A stretch of 22,849 bases of DNA from Actinomycetota bacterium (GTDB lineage Bacteria > Actinomycetota > Actinomycetes > S36-B12 > UBA5976). The stretch spans positions 1-22,849 of the forward strand of contig CANKTT010000007.1 of assembly GCA_947486505.1 (NCBI GenBank), written 5' to 3'. The position numbers and the translations under genes are program-made. Numbering within the stretch: the stretch's first letter is position 1; each line of letters opens with the position of its first letter. Positions 1 to 9,104 of the stretch are shown in pieces. Below the pieces are notes generated by a model, which was not told where the DNA came from, searched no databases, and saw only the letters and a list, made by a program, of their open reading frames with translations.

Positions 1-374
<374 letters not shown>

Positions 375-402
375 CGCGAGATCTGGCCAACCCAGTTCCC
401 AA

Positions 403-408
403 TAGAAT
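403..408 (+). promoter_or_regulatory. Putative -10 box of a leaderless gatCAB promoter
   Basis: TAGAAT lies exactly 6 bases (tgagtc) before the gatC ATG at 415. No Shine-Dalgarno sequence is present. With normal -10 to +1 spacing transcription would start on the A of the ATG. No good TTGACA-like -35 is visible. The same geometry recurs at five other genes here. Confidence 0.55.
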
Positions 409-414
409 TGAGTC

Positions 415-711
415 ATGTCCGGAATTTCACAAGAAGATGTGGCGCATTTAGCCCGTCTGGCACACATCGATATCCCTGCTGACCAATTGGGGCACTACGC
501 CAAGCAGTTGGACGCGATTTTGAATGCGGTCGCAGAAGTATCAAGCCTTGATACTGAAAATGTTGCGGCCATGAGCCACCCAGTTCCGATGACTAATGTT
601 TTTCGGAAAGATATCCCAGGCGTTTCGTTAACTGCAGAACAAGCACTTTCTGGGGCACCGGCGGTTGAAGATGAACGTTTTCGAGTGCCACGTATTTTGG
701 ATGAGGAGTAA
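415..711 (+). CDS. gatC: Aspartyl/glutamyl-tRNA amidotransferase subunit C
   Basis: This 98-residue protein is of normal GatC size. It opens with [18 protein letters not shown], the conserved N-terminal helix of the family, followed by the [16 protein letters not shown] segment and a C-terminal [10 protein letters not shown] stretch typical of GatC. GatC is a small scaffold that wraps around GatA and GatB in the GatCAB complex, which converts Glu-tRNA(Gln) and/or Asp-tRNA(Asn) to the correct amidated forms. It starts 40 bases after ligA with its own likely leaderless promoter. Its last codons (GAGGAG at 703-708, before the TAA) supply the Shine-Dalgarno sequence for gatA, so the two are probably translated together. 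Confidence 0.95.
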   Translation: MSGISQEDVAHLARLAHIDIPADQLGHYAKQLDAILNAVAEVSSLDTENVAAMSHPVPMTNVFRKDIPGVSLTAEQALSGAPAVEDERFRVPRILDEE

Positions 712-713
712 AG

Positions 714-2216
714 ATGTCTGACCTCATTCGTAAAGACGCCTCAGAACTTGCTGGATTAGTTTCTTCCGGTGAAGTTTCGGCAGTTGAAGTTGCGCAAGCG
801 CATTTGGATCGAATTGCTGCCGTTGATGGCAAAGTACATGCATTCCTGCACGTGGATACTGAAGGTGCATTAGCAAGCGCAGCAGCAGTTGATGCGAAAG
901 TAAAAGCTGGCGACAAGCTTTCAGTTCTTGCTGGCGTGCCACTTGGCTTAAAAGACATCTTGGCAACTAACGGACTACCAACAACCTGTGGCTCAAGAGT
1001 CCTTGATGGTTGGATTCCGCCGTACGATGCAACCGTTGTTACAAAGTTGCGTGAAGCTGGCGTCGTAATTCTTGGTAAAACAAACATGGATGAATTCGCG
1101 ATGGGTTCATCAACCGAACACTCAGCATTTGGGCCAACCCATAACCCTTGGGATCTAGAACGAATCCCTGGCGGTTCCGGCGGCGGATCTTCGGCTTGTG
1201 TTTCTGCATTCGAAGCACCACTTGCAATCGGTACTGACACCGGTGGCTCAATTCGCCAGCCAGCAGCAGTAACTGGTTCGGTAGGTGTGAAGCCAACTTA
1301 TGGTGGCGTGAGTCGTTATGGAATTGTCGCGCTTGCTTCTTCACTAGACCAAGCCGGCCCTTGTGCTAGAAACGTTTTAGATACCGCATTGCTACACAGC
1401 GTGATTGCTGGACATGATCCAATGGATGCAACATCAATCAATGCACCAGTTCCCGATGTCATTGCCGCAGCAAAGCGCGCAGACATTAAGGGTATGAAAG
1501 TTGGCATCGTAAAAGAACTTGGTGGCGAAGGTTATCAAGCTGGAGTGCGCACTAGATTTGAAGAAAGCGTTGCACTTATAGAAAGTTTGGGCGCCGAAGT
1601 TGTTGAAGTTTCTTGCCCAAGTTTCCCAGCCGCATTAGCAGCTTATTATTTGATTCTGCCAAGTGAAGCATCAAGTAACTTGGCCAAGTTCGACGGCATT
1701 CGCTTTGGTAATCGGGTTGGCGATGATGGCTCTAAGTCAGTCGAGCAAGTGATGAGCGAAACTCGTGCCGCAGGATTTGGTTCTGAAGTAATTCGTCGAA
1801 TCATCTTGGGAACTTACGCACTTTCAGCTGGCTACTATGACGCTTATTACGGTCAGGCACAAAAAGTTCGTACCTTAATCAAACAAGATTTTGATGCTGC
1901 TTTTGCCAAGGTTGATGTATTGATTTCGCCAACGGCGCCAACAACTGCATTCAAAATCGGCGAGAAGCTAGATGATCCGTTAGCGATGTATTTAAATGAC
2001 GTGGCCACAATTCCGGTAAACATGGCTGGCTTGCCAGGTATGTCCCTTCCAATTGGTCTTGCACCGGAAGACAATCTGCCAGTTGGCTTGCAGATCATCG
2101 CTCCAGCTATGGCTGATGATCGCCTGTATAACGTTGGCGCAGCAATTGAACGTGAATTGCTTGCCAAGTGGGGTGGCCCAATTCTGGGTATGGCTCCAGA
2201 GTTGGCAGGTGCGTAA
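714..2216 (+). CDS. gatA: Aspartyl/glutamyl-tRNA amidotransferase subunit A
   Basis: This 500-residue amidase-signature protein is the glutaminase subunit of GatCAB, releasing ammonia from glutamine for transfer to misacylated tRNA. The catalytic Ser-cis-Ser-Lys triad is visible: Lys80 in PLGLKDIL, Ser155 in [10 protein letters not shown] and Ser179 in [12 protein letters not shown]. The stretch [17 protein letters not shown] near residue 380 and the C-terminal [14 protein letters not shown] and PVGLQIIAP motifs are also typical GatA. The start at 714 is supported by GAGGAG 5 bases upstream, overlapping the gatC stop. Its TAA (2214-2216) shares its last A with the gatB ATG, so the two are translationally coupled. 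The amidase at 3731-5173 is a relative but lacks gat context. Confidence 0.97.
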   Translation: MSDLIRKDASELAGLVSSGEVSAVEVAQAHLDRIAAVDGKVHAFLHVDTEGALASAAAVDAKVKAGDKLSVLAGVPLGLKDILATNGLPTTCGSRVLDGWIPPYDATVVTKLREAGVVILGKTNMDEFAMGSSTEHSAFGPTHNPWDLERIPGGSGGGSSACVSAFEAPLAIGTDTGGSIRQPAAVTGSVGVKPTYGGVSRYGIVALASSLDQAGPCARNVLDTALLHSVIAGHDPMDATSINAPVPDVIAAAKRADIKGMKVGIVKELGGEGYQAGVRTRFEESVALIESLGAEVVEVSCPSFPAALAAYYLILPSEASSNLAKFDGIRFGNRVGDDGSKSVEQVMSETRAAGFGSEVIRRIILGTYALSAGYYDAYYGQAQKVRTLIKQDFDAAFAKVDVLISPTAPTTAFKIGEKLDDPLAMYLNDVATIPVNMAGLPGMSLPIGLAPEDNLPVGLQIIAPAMADDRLYNVGAAIERELLAKWGGPILGMAPELAGA

Positions 2217-3730
2217 TGGCTGAAGCAACTATGAATTACGACGAAGCTATTTCCAAGTTTGATCCAGTATTAGGTTTGGAAGTCCACGTTGAACTCGGCA
2301 CAAACACAAAGATGTTCTGTGGCTGCTCTACTGTTTTCGGAGCGCCACCAAATACCCAAGTCTGCCCAGTCTGCCTAGGTTTACCTGGCGCATTGCCAAC
2401 ATTGAACAAAATTGGTGTTGAATCTGCAATCCGAATTGGCCTTGCGCTGAACTGTGAAATCGCTGAATGGTGCCGTTTCGCGCGCAAGAACTATTTCTAT
2501 CCAGACATGCCAAAGAACTTCCAGACTTCGCAATACGACGAACCAATTGCGTTTGAAGGTTACCTAGACGTTGAAATCGACACCGATGAAGGTCGCAAGA
2601 CTTTCCGAGTTCCAATTGAGCGCGCTCACATGGAAGAAGACACGGGCAAGAACTCTCACGTTGGTGGTGCAACCGGTCGTATTCATGGCGCTGATTACTC
2701 ACTCGTTGACTACAACCGTGCTGGAATTCCACTGATTGAAATTGTTACCAAGCCAATTACTGGAACCGGTAAGTATGCACCAGAAGTTGCTAAAGCTTAC
2801 GTTGCTGCGCTTCGTGACATCCTTCGTGGCCTTGGTGTTTCTGACGTAAAGATGGAACAGGGTTCACTTCGCTGCGATGTTAACTTGTCACTTCGCGAAA
2901 CTCCAGAATCAAAATTAGGTACCCGTTCCGAAACCAAGAATGTGAACTCACTTCGTTCAGTCGAGCGCGCAGTCCGTTATGAAGTATCGCGTCATGCTGC
3001 CCGGCTTGCGGCCGGCGAGAGCATTGTTCAAGAAACGCGTCACTGGCATGAAGACACTGGCATTTCAACATCTGGTCGCGTAAAGTCAGATGCGGAAGAT
3101 TACCGATACTTCCCAGAACCTGACTTGCTGCCTATCGCGCCATCTCGCGAATGGGTTGAAGAACTTCGTGCCTCGCTTCCGGAGAATCCTGCAGTTCGAC
3201 GTGCCCGCCTTGTCGCTGACTGGGGTTTGAGCGAGATCGACATGAACACTGTAGTTAACTCAGGTGCGCTAGATCTGATTGTTGAAGCAGTTGATGCTGG
3301 AGTAGATCCAGCGGCCGCTCGTAAGTGGTGGACCGGTGAATTGTCGCGAATTGCAAATGATCGTGGAATCGAATTGGAAGAACTGCCAGTTACACCAGCA
3401 CATCTAAAGCGCCTTGAAGAGTTAATCTCCGCTGGATCGCTTAATGACAAATTGGCACGCCAAGCCCTCGAAGGGGTAATTGCCGGCGAAGGCGACATCG
3501 ACGAGATTGTTAAGGCTCGCGGCCTGGCAGTTGTATCCGATGACGGCCCACTGCTTGCGGCAATCGATGAAGCATTAGCTGCAGATCCAGCGGTTGCTGA
3601 AACCATCAAGTCCGGCAAACTTGCCGCCGCTGGTTCAGTTGTTGGTGCGGTTATGAAGGCAACTCGTGGCCAAGCTGATGCTGCTCGCGTTCGAGAATTG
3701 CTTTTCGAAAAACTTGGCGTTTCCGAATAA
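2216..3730 (+). CDS. gatB: Aspartyl/glutamyl-tRNA amidotransferase subunit B
   Basis: The 504-residue protein is the kinase/transamidase subunit of GatCAB, activating the tRNA-bound Glu or Asp with ATP before amidation. It has the signature GLEVHVEL (about residues 20-27), the cysteine set CGC at 35-37 and CPVC at 50-53 that binds zinc in the family, and [24 protein letters not shown] and [15 protein letters not shown]. The tail from about residue 350 is the helical YqeY-like tRNA-binding region, ending in [18 protein letters not shown] chose the ATG at 2216, which overlaps the gatA stop, rather than an in-frame start at 2168, because the family begins close to this point and the overlap implies coupling. 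Its TAA at 3728-3730 directly abuts the stop of the opposing amidase. Confidence 0.97.
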   Translation: MAEATMNYDEAISKFDPVLGLEVHVELGTNTKMFCGCSTVFGAPPNTQVCPVCLGLPGALPTLNKIGVESAIRIGLALNCEIAEWCRFARKNYFYPDMPKNFQTSQYDEPIAFEGYLDVEIDTDEGRKTFRVPIERAHMEEDTGKNSHVGGATGRIHGADYSLVDYNRAGIPLIEIVTKPITGTGKYAPEVAKAYVAALRDILRGLGVSDVKMEQGSLRCDVNLSLRETPESKLGTRSETKNVNSLRSVERAVRYEVSRHAARLAAGESIVQETRHWHEDTGISTSGRVKSDAEDYRYFPEPDLLPIAPSREWVEELRASLPENPAVRRARLVADWGLSEIDMNTVVNSGALDLIVEAVDAGVDPAAARKWWTGELSRIANDRGIELEELPVTPAHLKRLEELISAGSLNDKLARQALEGVIAGEGDIDEIVKARGLAVVSDDGPLLAAIDEALAADPAVAETIKSGKLAAAGSVVGAVMKATRGQADAARVRELLFEKLGVSE

Positions 3731-5173
3731 CTAACGAATAAAACTTGGTCGGAAATCTCCCAAGTCTAGAACTCTTTCGATAATCGCCATCGCGCGAACT
3801 AAGCCCTTTTCATCGTTAGCGCGGGCAGCTACGCCTATTCCTACCGGGAGCCCATCAACTAATCCCATAGGCAGAGAGCCAAGCGGCCAACCAGCAATTG
3901 CCGGAGCATGTGTCATCCAGCTGGCATTGCCAAAGTCATCTCCGTGACCAAGGGCGGAAATCCAAGCTGGTGCATAAGGAATGCCAACCAACACATCGGC
4001 ACCTGCGAGTGCAGGGGACAGCACTTGGTTTATTGCCCAATCCAAGTTTCGTTCGCGGGCTGATTTGTATTCAGAATTTCGTCCACCAGTTGTGAGAGCT
4101 AATTCAAAATACTCTTGTCCAAAATGTGATAGCTCACTTTCAGAATTTTGTTTATTGAATTCCACAACTTCAGCTAGAGACTTAACGCCACTGCCCGCTC
4201 GGTTGCTCAAGTAGACCGAAAGATCTTCAAGAAGTTCATGAAATAGCACAGTGCCTTCATCATCCCCAGCCTGTTCGGGCATTTCTGGAACTGTGATCTC
4301 TACCAATTCGATACCAGCATCAGAAAGCTTTGTCAACGTATTCTCGAACAACTTATTGGCACCTTCATGACTTGTCATCCAGGCACGAACCACACCAATC
4401 CGAAGGGGTTCATCGTTATTGCATAGATCAACTAATCCAGTCTGACCACTCAACACTTCAAGCAGTAGCGCGGCATCCTCGACGCTTCTGGCTAATGGGC
4501 CAGGAACGTCTTGACTCAAGCTAACTGGCACAACACCGGCGGTAGAGACAGAACCAACTGTTGGCTTAATTCCTACAACACCATTTAATGAAGCTGGGCA
4601 AACAATCGAACCATCAGTTTCAGTTCCAACTGCAAATGGAATAAGTCCAGCGGCAACTGCTGCGCCTGACCCAGAAGAAGATCCACCGGCACTGTGTTTG
4701 TAGTTCCAGGGATTTGCAGTTAACCCACCAACAGCAGACCAACCACTTGTTGATTGTCCAGAACGAATGTTTGCCCACTCAGAAAGATTCGTACTTCCCA
4801 TGATGATGGCGCCTGCTGCTCTCAGGCGAGAAACTAATTCAGCATCTTCAATAACTGTGCGTCCAGCGAGAGCAAGTGATCCAGCGGTACCAGGTAGACC
4901 AACAGCTTGAATGTTGTCTTTAATGAGAACTGGAATTCCATGAAGCAAGCCAGTTACTTCCTGAGAGTCGCAAGACTCTGCCTGATCCATTAAGTCATTT
5001 GAAATCGCAAGCACGGATTGAATTCCGTCTTCACAATCATCAATAGTTTGAATTCGATGCAACAAGGTACTAACCAGTTCGACACTTGTGAAATCACCAG
5101 CGCGACGGCCTTCTACCAAGTCATAGGCAGAAGTAAATCCAATGTCAGCGGTATTTAGATCTGGGTCAGTCAT
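3731..5173 (-). CDS. Amidase-signature family hydrolase
   Basis: With the start at 5173 this is a 480-residue enzyme of the amidase-signature family, which hydrolyses carboxamides through a Ser-cis-Ser-Lys triad. All three residues are visible: Lys85 in GIPVLIKDNI, Ser165 in HSAGGSSSGSG and Ser189 in GTETDGSIVCPAS, followed by GVVGIKPTVG and DVPGPLARSVEDAALLL. GTETDGSI..PAS with IKPTVG suggests a general amidase rather than a second GatA. The substrate cannot be read from sequence. No signal peptide is apparent. A longer reading frame reaches GTG at 5197, but ATG 5173 (MTDPDL) fits the family better and has a weak leaderless-type box (CACCAT, 5180-5185) 6 bases upstream. It is divergent from the dehydrogenase at 5239 across 65 bases and stops base-to-base against gatB. 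Confidence 0.88.
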   Translation of the reverse strand: MTDPDLNTADIGFTSAYDLVEGRRAGDFTSVELVSTLLHRIQTIDDCEDGIQSVLAISNDLMDQAESCDSQEVTGLLHGIPVLIKDNIQAVGLPGTAGSLALAGRTVIEDAELVSRLRAAGAIIMGSTNLSEWANIRSGQSTSGWSAVGGLTANPWNYKHSAGGSSSGSGAAVAAGLIPFAVGTETDGSIVCPASLNGVVGIKPTVGSVSTAGVVPVSLSQDVPGPLARSVEDAALLLEVLSGQTGLVDLCNNDEPLRIGVVRAWMTSHEGANKLFENTLTKLSDAGIELVEITVPEMPEQAGDDEGTVLFHELLEDLSVYLSNRAGSGVKSLAEVVEFNKQNSESELSHFGQEYFELALTTGGRNSEYKSARERNLDWAINQVLSPALAGADVLVGIPYAPAWISALGHGDDFGNASWMTHAPAIAGWPLGSLPMGLVDGLPVGIGVAARANDEKGLVRAMAIIERVLDLGDFRPSFIR

Positions 5174-5226
5174 GAACCTATGGTGACACATGCCCACCGG
5201 TTGTTCAGGGCTGATGCCAGGGTTGC

Positions 5227-5232
5227 CAGAAT
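5227..5232 (+). promoter_or_regulatory. Putative leaderless -10 box of the 2-hydroxyacid dehydrogenase
   Basis: CAGAAT lies exactly 6 bases (ggactc) before the ATG at 5239. It is one mismatch from the TAnnnT pattern, and no Shine-Dalgarno sequence is seen. The similarity to the gatC box (TAGAAT-tgagtc-ATG) extends into the spacer. Confidence 0.42.
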
Positions 5233-5238
5233 GGACTC

Positions 5239-6150
5239 ATGACTCGCCACATTATTGCCCCCGACTGGATAGTCAAGGGTTATGCATTCTCGGCGGATGT
5301 TCAAGTTACTGAATGTGATGACTTAGGCGAGCTACCTGCAGACGTGATTGCTAGCGCAGAATTCGTTGTGCTTCCCTACGAAGGCTCCACAATTTCAATT
5401 GAAGAAGCATTTTCACGCATGACTAGTGTCAAAGTAATCCAGACTTTAACAGCTGGTTTCGATAACGTGCAGCCCTATGTTCCTGCGGACGTCACACTTT
5501 GTAATGCTGCGGGTGTTCATGATGATGCAACTTCTGAACTCGCAGTTCTGCTAACGCTAAGTGTGTTGCGAGATATGCCAAGGTCTTACAAAGCCCAGCA
5601 GGACCGTCATTGGGAAACTTACTTCTCGCGGTCGCTGGCAGACAAGACTGTCTTGTTAATTGGGTATGGAAATGTTGGCAAAGCAGCTGAAAAGCGCCTA
5701 CTTGGATTTGGCTGCAAGGTAATCCCAGTTGCCCGAACTGCTCGCGACCATGTTCATGCAATTTCAGATTTGCCAAACCTGATTCCATTAGCTGATGTGG
5801 TGATGTTGATTGTTCCGAACAATCCAGGAACTGTGAATCTGGTTGATGAAAAATTCTTGGCCAGTATGAAAGACAATTCGGTACTGGTTAATGTGGCGCG
5901 AGGAGTTGTGGTTGATACCGATGCCCTAATGGCAGAGCTAACGACGGGACGAATTTTTGCAGCTCTTGATGTAACTGAGCCAGAGCCACTCCCAGCTGAT
6001 CACCCACTTTGGTCAATGCCAAATGTGATTATTACTTCCCACAATGGGGGAGAAGGCGATGTGTTTTGGGATCGAGCTCGTGCCCGAATCCATAGCCAGT
6101 TTGATCTTTGGCTTGCAGGCAAGCCACTCGAATGCGTAATAACCGAATAA
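5239..6150 (+). CDS. D-isomer-specific 2-hydroxyacid dehydrogenase
   Basis: This 303-residue enzyme belongs to the D-2-hydroxyacid dehydrogenase family and is predicted to reduce a 2-oxoacid (glyoxylate- or pyruvate-like) or perform the reverse reaction. The Rossmann motif IGYGNVG spans residues 141-147. The catalytic set is Arg221 in VNVARGVVVD, Glu247 or Glu249 in DVTEPEP and His268 in ITSHNGG. After the second beta strand it reads VIPVARTAR with no acidic residue, which in this family usually favours NADP over NAD; that is inference. It is distinct from the serA-like paralogue at 20593 (compare GMGKIG there, and a following Asp). It stands alone between the divergent amidase and ilvD, 18 bases before ilvD. 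Confidence 0.88.
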   Translation: MTRHIIAPDWIVKGYAFSADVQVTECDDLGELPADVIASAEFVVLPYEGSTISIEEAFSRMTSVKVIQTLTAGFDNVQPYVPADVTLCNAAGVHDDATSELAVLLTLSVLRDMPRSYKAQQDRHWETYFSRSLADKTVLLIGYGNVGKAAEKRLLGFGCKVIPVARTARDHVHAISDLPNLIPLADVVMLIVPNNPGTVNLVDEKFLASMKDNSVLVNVARGVVVDTDALMAELTTGRIFAALDVTEPEPLPADHPLWSMPNVIITSHNGGEGDVFWDRARARIHSQFDLWLAGKPLECVITE

Positions 6151-6156
6151 TTGGGT

Positions 6157-6162
6157 TAGATT
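6157..6162 (+). promoter_or_regulatory. Putative leaderless -10 box of ilvD
   Basis: TAGATT is followed by 6 bases (tattgc) and then the ilvD ATG at 6169. There is no Shine-Dalgarno sequence. The box is only 7 bases past the stop of the preceding gene, so ilvD probably has its own start site even though the intergenic gap is just 18 bases. Confidence 0.55.
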
Positions 6163-6168
6163 TATTGC

Positions 6169-7857
6169 ATGCCTAATATGAAGCCTCGCAGTGGACAAGT
6201 AACCGACGGTCTCGAGAGATCCCCAGCGCGAGGAATGCTCCGCGCTGTAGGTATGGGTGACGACGATTGGGTTAAGCCACAGATCGGTATCGCTTCATCG
6301 TGGAACGAAATTACTCCTTGCAATCTTTCCCTTGAGCGCCTAGCTAAGGCATCCAAAGAAGGCGTGTTCAAAGCTGGTGGCTTCCCAATGCAGTTTGGAA
6401 CGATCTCGGTTTCTGATGGCATCTCAATGGGTCACGAAGGAATGCACTTCTCGCTAGTTAGTCGCGAGATCATTGCCGACTCAGTAGAAGCGGTAATGCA
6501 GGCAGAACGTCTTGATGGCATGGTCAACTTTGCCGGTTGCGATAAGTCGCTACCTGGCATGTTGATGGCAGCCGCTCGTCTAGATGTTGCAAGTGTTTTT
6601 GTTTACGCCGGATCTATCCTGCCTGGCAATGTAACGCTTTCGGATGGCAGCAATCGAGACGTAACAATCATCGATGCGTTCGAAGCGGTTGGTGCTTGCG
6701 CTCGCGGACTAATGAGTGAAGAAGATGTTGATCGAATTGAACGTGCAATTTGCCCAGGCGAAGGCGCATGTGGTGGCATGTACACCGCAAACACCATGGC
6801 ATCTGCCGCTGAAGCAATGGGAATGTCTTTGCCAGGATCAGCTGCCCCACCGGCAGTAGATCGCCGTCGTGATGGATTCGCAATCGCTTCTGGCGAAGCA
6901 GTTGTTAACTTAATTGCTCAAGGCATTACAACTCGAGACATCATCACCAAGCAATCACTAGAGAATGCAATTGCTATCGTGATGGCCTTTGGTGGATCAA
7001 CAAATGCCGTCTTGCACTTACTGGCAATCGCCCATGAAGCCAATGTTGACTTACACCTAGAAGATTTCCATCGCATTGGATCTAAAGTCCCATTGCTTGC
7101 CGACGTTAAGCCATTTGGTCGTTACGTAATGAGCGATGTGGATCGTGTTGGCGGCGTTCCAGTAGTGATGCGCGCCCTACTTGATGCTGGCTTAATGAAT
7201 GGCGATTGCCTAACTGTTACCGGCAAGACCATGGCAGAAAACTTGGCCGATCTTGATTCGCCAGATCCTGATGGTGACATTGTTCACGCAATGAACAATC
7301 CAATGGGCGGAACGGGCGGAATTTCAATTCTTGGCGGCTCACTTTCACCCGAAGGCGCCGTATGTAAGACCGCGGGAATTCCTGTTGATGTATTTGAAGG
7401 CCCAGCAAAAGTTTATGAGCGTGAGCGCGCTGCCATGGATGCACTTGAGAGTGGAGACATTCAAGCTGGCGATGTAGTGATTATTCGTTATGAAGGCCCT
7501 AAAGGTGGACCAGGCATGCGCGAAATGCTCATGATCACTGGCGCGATTAAGGGCGCTGGACTTGGTAAAGAAGTAATGCTAATTACTGACGGTCGATTCA
7601 GTGGTGGCACTACTGGACTTTGCATTGGTCACGTTGCACCTGAAGCAGTTGATGGCGGACCGATCGCATTCGTAGAACATGGCGACAAAGTTCGCATCAA
7701 CATCAGCGAACGCACTCTGGACCTACTTGTTGATGAGTCAGTGCTCGTTGAGCGACGCAAGCACTTTAAGCCAGTTCCACACAAATACGATCGTGGCGTG
7801 CTGGCAAAGTACGTGAAACTTGTGGGATCCGCTAGCAACGGCGCAGTCTGCGATTAA
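6169..7857 (+). CDS. ilvD: Dihydroxy-acid dehydratase
   Basis: IlvD dehydrates 2,3-dihydroxy-isovalerate and 2,3-dihydroxy-3-methylvalerate to the keto acids that become valine and isoleucine. The 562-residue length is normal. The three cysteines expected to hold the Fe-S cluster are Cys51 (EITPCN), Cys124 ([11 protein letters not shown]) and Cys201 ([14 protein letters not shown]); Lys126, next to Cys124, is the usual metal-binding carbamylated lysine. The C-terminal half has [12 protein letters not shown] and [13 protein letters not shown], both typical. The arrangement with three Cys in these contexts suggests the [2Fe-2S] class. Its partners ilvB, ilvN and ilvC lie 4.3 kb downstream, separated by yibE/F and ppdK. 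The start at 6169 fits the leaderless box; a second ATG at 6178 is also possible. Confidence 0.97.
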   Translation: MPNMKPRSGQVTDGLERSPARGMLRAVGMGDDDWVKPQIGIASSWNEITPCNLSLERLAKASKEGVFKAGGFPMQFGTISVSDGISMGHEGMHFSLVSREIIADSVEAVMQAERLDGMVNFAGCDKSLPGMLMAAARLDVASVFVYAGSILPGNVTLSDGSNRDVTIIDAFEAVGACARGLMSEEDVDRIERAICPGEGACGGMYTANTMASAAEAMGMSLPGSAAPPAVDRRRDGFAIASGEAVVNLIAQGITTRDIITKQSLENAIAIVMAFGGSTNAVLHLLAIAHEANVDLHLEDFHRIGSKVPLLADVKPFGRYVMSDVDRVGGVPVVMRALLDAGLMNGDCLTVTGKTMAENLADLDSPDPDGDIVHAMNNPMGGTGGISILGGSLSPEGAVCKTAGIPVDVFEGPAKVYERERAAMDALESGDIQAGDVVIIRYEGPKGGPGMREMLMITGAIKGAGLGKEVMLITDGRFSGGTTGLCIGHVAPEAVDGGPIAFVEHGDKVRINISERTLDLLVDESVLVERRKHFKPVPHKYDRGVLAKYVKLVGSASNGAVCD

Positions 7858-7859
7858 GC

Positions 7860-9104
7860 ATGGGATCACATAGCCACTCACATCAGAGGGCAAGCGATCT
7901 TGATTCATCCTGGATAGATCCGGAAAAGGAATCCAGGCTGCACAAGGCGTTATTGGCAATTCTGTTGCCGTTAACTTTTCTTGGAGTCTTTACGATCTTC
8001 ACTTCTTGGCCAGGAGGAAATCTACAAATTGATAAAGGAATTTTTGGCTACGTTGAGCAATCTGAATTCTTTACGGTTGAAGTTCAAACTATTGAAAAGT
8101 TCGACTGTATCTCTAATGGAGCTACACAGGATGCTTCAGGAAATTTCTCCACTTCGCAGTGCGCGCACATTTCAGCAAAGCTTTTGACTGGACCGAATGC
8201 TGGCGAAATTGCCAAATTTGATGTTGAACCAACGATCGTAGATTTTGGAATTCATTCGGGCGATAAGGTTTCGGTCGCTTCGATCCCAATCGAAACGGGA
8301 AACGACTACATCTTTAATGATTTCGAACGAACTAACGGCATTTATGTTTTGTTTGCAGTTTTCCTAGTCATTTTGTTTCTAACTGCTGGAATCGGTGGTC
8401 TACGAGCACTAATTGGACTTGCGATTACGTTCGGTCTCTTGATTGCCTACTTGATTCCTTCGCTAATTCAGGGACAGCAAGTCGTTTATGCAGTTGGAGG
8501 AGTTGTTCTCGCGATTACAGCATTAGTTCTTTACCTAGTGCACGGATTCAGCCTGAAAACCGGTGCGGCAATCGTCGGAACATTATGTGGCTCGGTTATT
8601 GCAATGATCGGTGCCCTTTGGTCAACTGGAGCACTTCGCCTAACTGGAATTACTGGAGATGAAGACTTAGTTCTTTCTGCCGTTGCATCCCAAGTAAAGC
8701 TATCTAATCTTTTGATTGCCAGCATGGTGATCGCAGGATTTGGTGCGCTCAATGATGTTACGGTCACCCAAAGTTCAGCAGTCTGGGAACTAGCCAGTGC
8801 AAATGAGAAGCAAACTTGGCGACAATTGTTTTTTGGCGGCATGCGAATCGGGCGCGATCACATCGCATCATCTATTTACACGATTGCCTTTGCTTACGTT
8901 GGATCGGCGCTTGTTACTTTGATGCTGATTGTGGCGGCGAGTCCACCGCTAGCCCGCTTGATAAATGATGAAGTTGTTGCTCAAGAGCTGACCTTAATCA
9001 TGGTTGGCTCGATTGCGTTGGCGCTCAGCACTCCAATTACAACGGCATGCGCTGCGTGGTTTGCGGTAAGAATTGCAAAGTCTGAGTTGGCTCAGGTTCC
9101 TTAA
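7860..9104 (+). CDS. YibE/F family multispanning membrane protein
   Basis: This 414-residue protein matches the YibE/F-like family, whose function is unknown. A short His-rich N-terminus (HSHSH at residues 4-8) precedes a first membrane helix at about 30-50. An extracytoplasmic region follows at about 51-155, with a Cys pair (83 and 101). Then come clusters of hydrophobic segments near 160-178, 182-203, 207-227, 234-255, 283-297, 338-360 and 376-402. Conserved-looking signatures are GFGALNDVTVTQSSAVWEL (293-311) and GRDHIASSIYTIAFAYVG (331-348). It starts 2 bases after the ilvD stop, so it is probably co-transcribed, though no metabolic link is obvious. Its TAA overlaps the ppdK stop by 4 bases. 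Metal binding by the HSHSH segment is possible but unproven. Confidence 0.85.
   Translation: MGSHSHSHQRASDLDSSWIDPEKESRLHKALLAILLPLTFLGVFTIFTSWPGGNLQIDKGIFGYVEQSEFFTVEVQTIEKFDCISNGATQDASGNFSTSQCAHISAKLLTGPNAGEIAKFDVEPTIVDFGIHSGDKVSVASIPIETGNDYIFNDFERTNGIYVLFAVFLVILFLTAGIGGLRALIGLAITFGLLIAYLIPSLIQGQQVVYAVGGVVLAITALVLYLVHGFSLKTGAAIVGTLCGSVIAMIGALWSTGALRLTGITGDEDLVLSAVASQVKLSNLLIASMVIAGFGALNDVTVTQSSAVWELASANEKQTWRQLFFGGMRIGRDHIASSIYTIAFAYVGSALVTLMLIVAASPPLARLINDEVVAQELTLIMVGSIALALSTPITTACAAWFAVRIAKSELAQVP

Noticed and set aside
415..3730. Long open frames opposite gatC, gatA and gatB and in other genes
   Set aside because: They are antisense or out-of-frame shadows of well-conserved genes and contain no domain signatures.
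3731..5173. A second gatA
   Set aside because: The triad is shared by the whole amidase-signature family; the protein lacks the GatA-type C-terminal motifs, is on the opposite strand and already faces a complete gatCAB set.
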